Origin: Bacteroidales bacterium
Lineage (GTDB): Bacteria > Bacteroidota > Bacteroidia > Bacteroidales > UBA932
DNA length: 5,919 bases
Reading direction: 5' to 3'
Assembly (NCBI GenBank): GCA_004552115.1
Contig: SFPH01000164.1
Span: 1-5,919 of the forward strand
The position numbers and the translations under genes are program-made. Every line of letters begins with the position of its first letter. Within the stretch, counting starts at the first letter, position 1. The notes under the pieces are model-generated. The model worked only from the letters and a program-made list of their open reading frames with translations. It ran no database searches and was not told where the DNA came from. Shown here one piece after another: positions 5,171-5,919 of this stretch.

Positions 5171-5919
5171 ATGAAGCGATTACTTCTTATAGGGCTGGCC
5201 GCACTGGGTCTGGCAGCCTGTCAGAATGCCCCTGAATATGCGAACAGGGCAGAAGCTATTCTCGCACAGATTCACAATCCGGAATCAGATTATGTAGTAG
5301 TAGCATGCCATCGCGGCGACTGGAGGAATTTTCCGGAGAACTCCGCACTGGCCATAGAGTCAGTCATCAATATGGGGGCTGACATTATGGAGCTCGACCT
5401 GAAGATGACGAAGGACTCCGTACTCGTATTGTCCCATGACAGGACATTGGATCGCTGCACCAACGGCAAGGGCCCTGTAAGCGACTTCACTCTGGCCGAG
5501 TTGAAACAGCTCAAGTTGAAAAGGGCGCACGGCGTAGTCACCGACACCTGCCGCATTCTCACCCTCGAGGAGGCCCTGTGGATATGCAAGGACAGGATTT
5601 GTGTCAATGTTGACCAGGGCTACGAGTTCTACGACCAGGTTCTTGAAATATCCGAGAGGCTCGGTGTCACAGACCAGCTCCTCATCAAGGGCAAGAAATC
5701 CATTGACGTAGTTGCGGAGCACGAGGCAAGACACGGGCACAATATGATGTACATGCCGATTGTGGACATACAGAAGCCTGCCGGCATTGAACTTTACAAC
5801 TCCTATATGGAGCGCAATGTCGTCCCTCTCGCCTACGAGGTCTGCTGGCAGTCAGAGGACGGTACCTTCGACAAGGTATGCCAGGAAATCATTGCACAGG
5901 GCTCCAAGATTTGGGTCAA
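5171..5919 (+). CDS. Glycerophosphodiester phosphodiesterase lipoprotein (3' end outside window)
   Basis: Visible are 249 residues, open at the window end. MKRLLLIGLAALGLAAC is a lipoprotein signal peptide with lipobox LAAC and Cys17 as the lipidated residue. The GDPD barrel follows: HRGDWRNFPENS (47-58) with His47 and Arg48, MELDLKMTKD with metal ligands Glu74 and Asp76, and His89 in VLSHDRTLDRCTNGKG; the two histidines are the expected acid/base pair. The later strand reads VNVDQGY (145-151), with Asp148 where many members have the metal-binding Glu of 'EIK'; from memory, related Bacteroidetes proteins also look like this. Family members hydrolyse glycerophosphodiesters to glycerol 3-phosphate and an alcohol, often with calcium. 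Envelope location and the upstream GlpT-like transporter 32 bases away indicate coupled release and import, as in glpTQ. The leader (TAAATAATTAAAACTCAAAATACT) shows no separate promoter, so co-transcription is likely. The exact diester substrate is unknown. Confidence 0.92.
   Translation, partial: MKRLLLIGLAALGLAACQNAPEYANRAEAILAQIHNPESDYVVVACHRGDWRNFPENSALAIESVINMGADIMELDLKMTKDSVLVLSHDRTLDRCTNGKGPVSDFTLAELKQLKLKRAHGVVTDTCRILTLEEALWICKDRICVNVDQGYEFYDQVLEISERLGVTDQLLIKGKKSIDVVAEHEARHGHNMMYMPIVDIQKPAGIELYNSYMERNVVPLAYEVCWQSEDGTFDKVCQEIIAQGSKIWV

Overview
The window looks like a Bacteroidales chromosome, most likely a gut-type member with moderate-to-high GC. Four things point there: exported lipoproteins with short signal peptides and lipobox cysteines, a DUF5689-like surface protein, A/T-rich leaders without Shine-Dalgarno sites before the genes, and a promoter of the Bacteroidetes TTTG / TAnnTTTG type. 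I cannot name a genus.

Layout. Bases 1-2539 hold the end of a forward operon: the C-terminal part of a DUF5689-like protein, an 11-base gap, a complete M3-family oligopeptidase lipoprotein (dcp-like), and a strong intrinsic terminator. Bases 2540-3306 hold no convincing gene. This stretch contains two elaborate palindromic elements, 2827-2994 and 3066-3222, plus decayed related fragments. Each element has four copies of an element-specific core of about 12 bases in alternating orientation (+ - + -), so it can fold into a long outer stem closed over a central hairpin. The two elements differ in core sequence, yet the arms agree within each element. They therefore look like diverged members of one structured repeat family.

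Bases 3307-3492 (minus strand) keep only the first ~62 codons of a His-rich lipoprotein resembling the N-terminus of metal-efflux RND periplasmic adaptors (CusB/CzcB-like). The rest of the gene is missing and the break lies at the edge of the repeat cluster, so I read it as a pseudogene truncated by rearrangement or insertion there.

Bases 3635-5919 form a second forward operon with a recognisable promoter. It holds an OPA-family organophosphate transporter (GlpT-like), then 32 bases later a glycerophosphodiester phosphodiesterase lipoprotein cut off by the window end. Together they suggest scavenging: the exported phosphodiesterase releases glycerol 3-phosphate from glycerophosphodiesters outside the inner membrane and the transporter imports it, as in the glpTQ pair of enterobacteria.

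The part most likely to be undescribed is the repeat cluster at 2827-3313. The protein-coding genes are members of known families.
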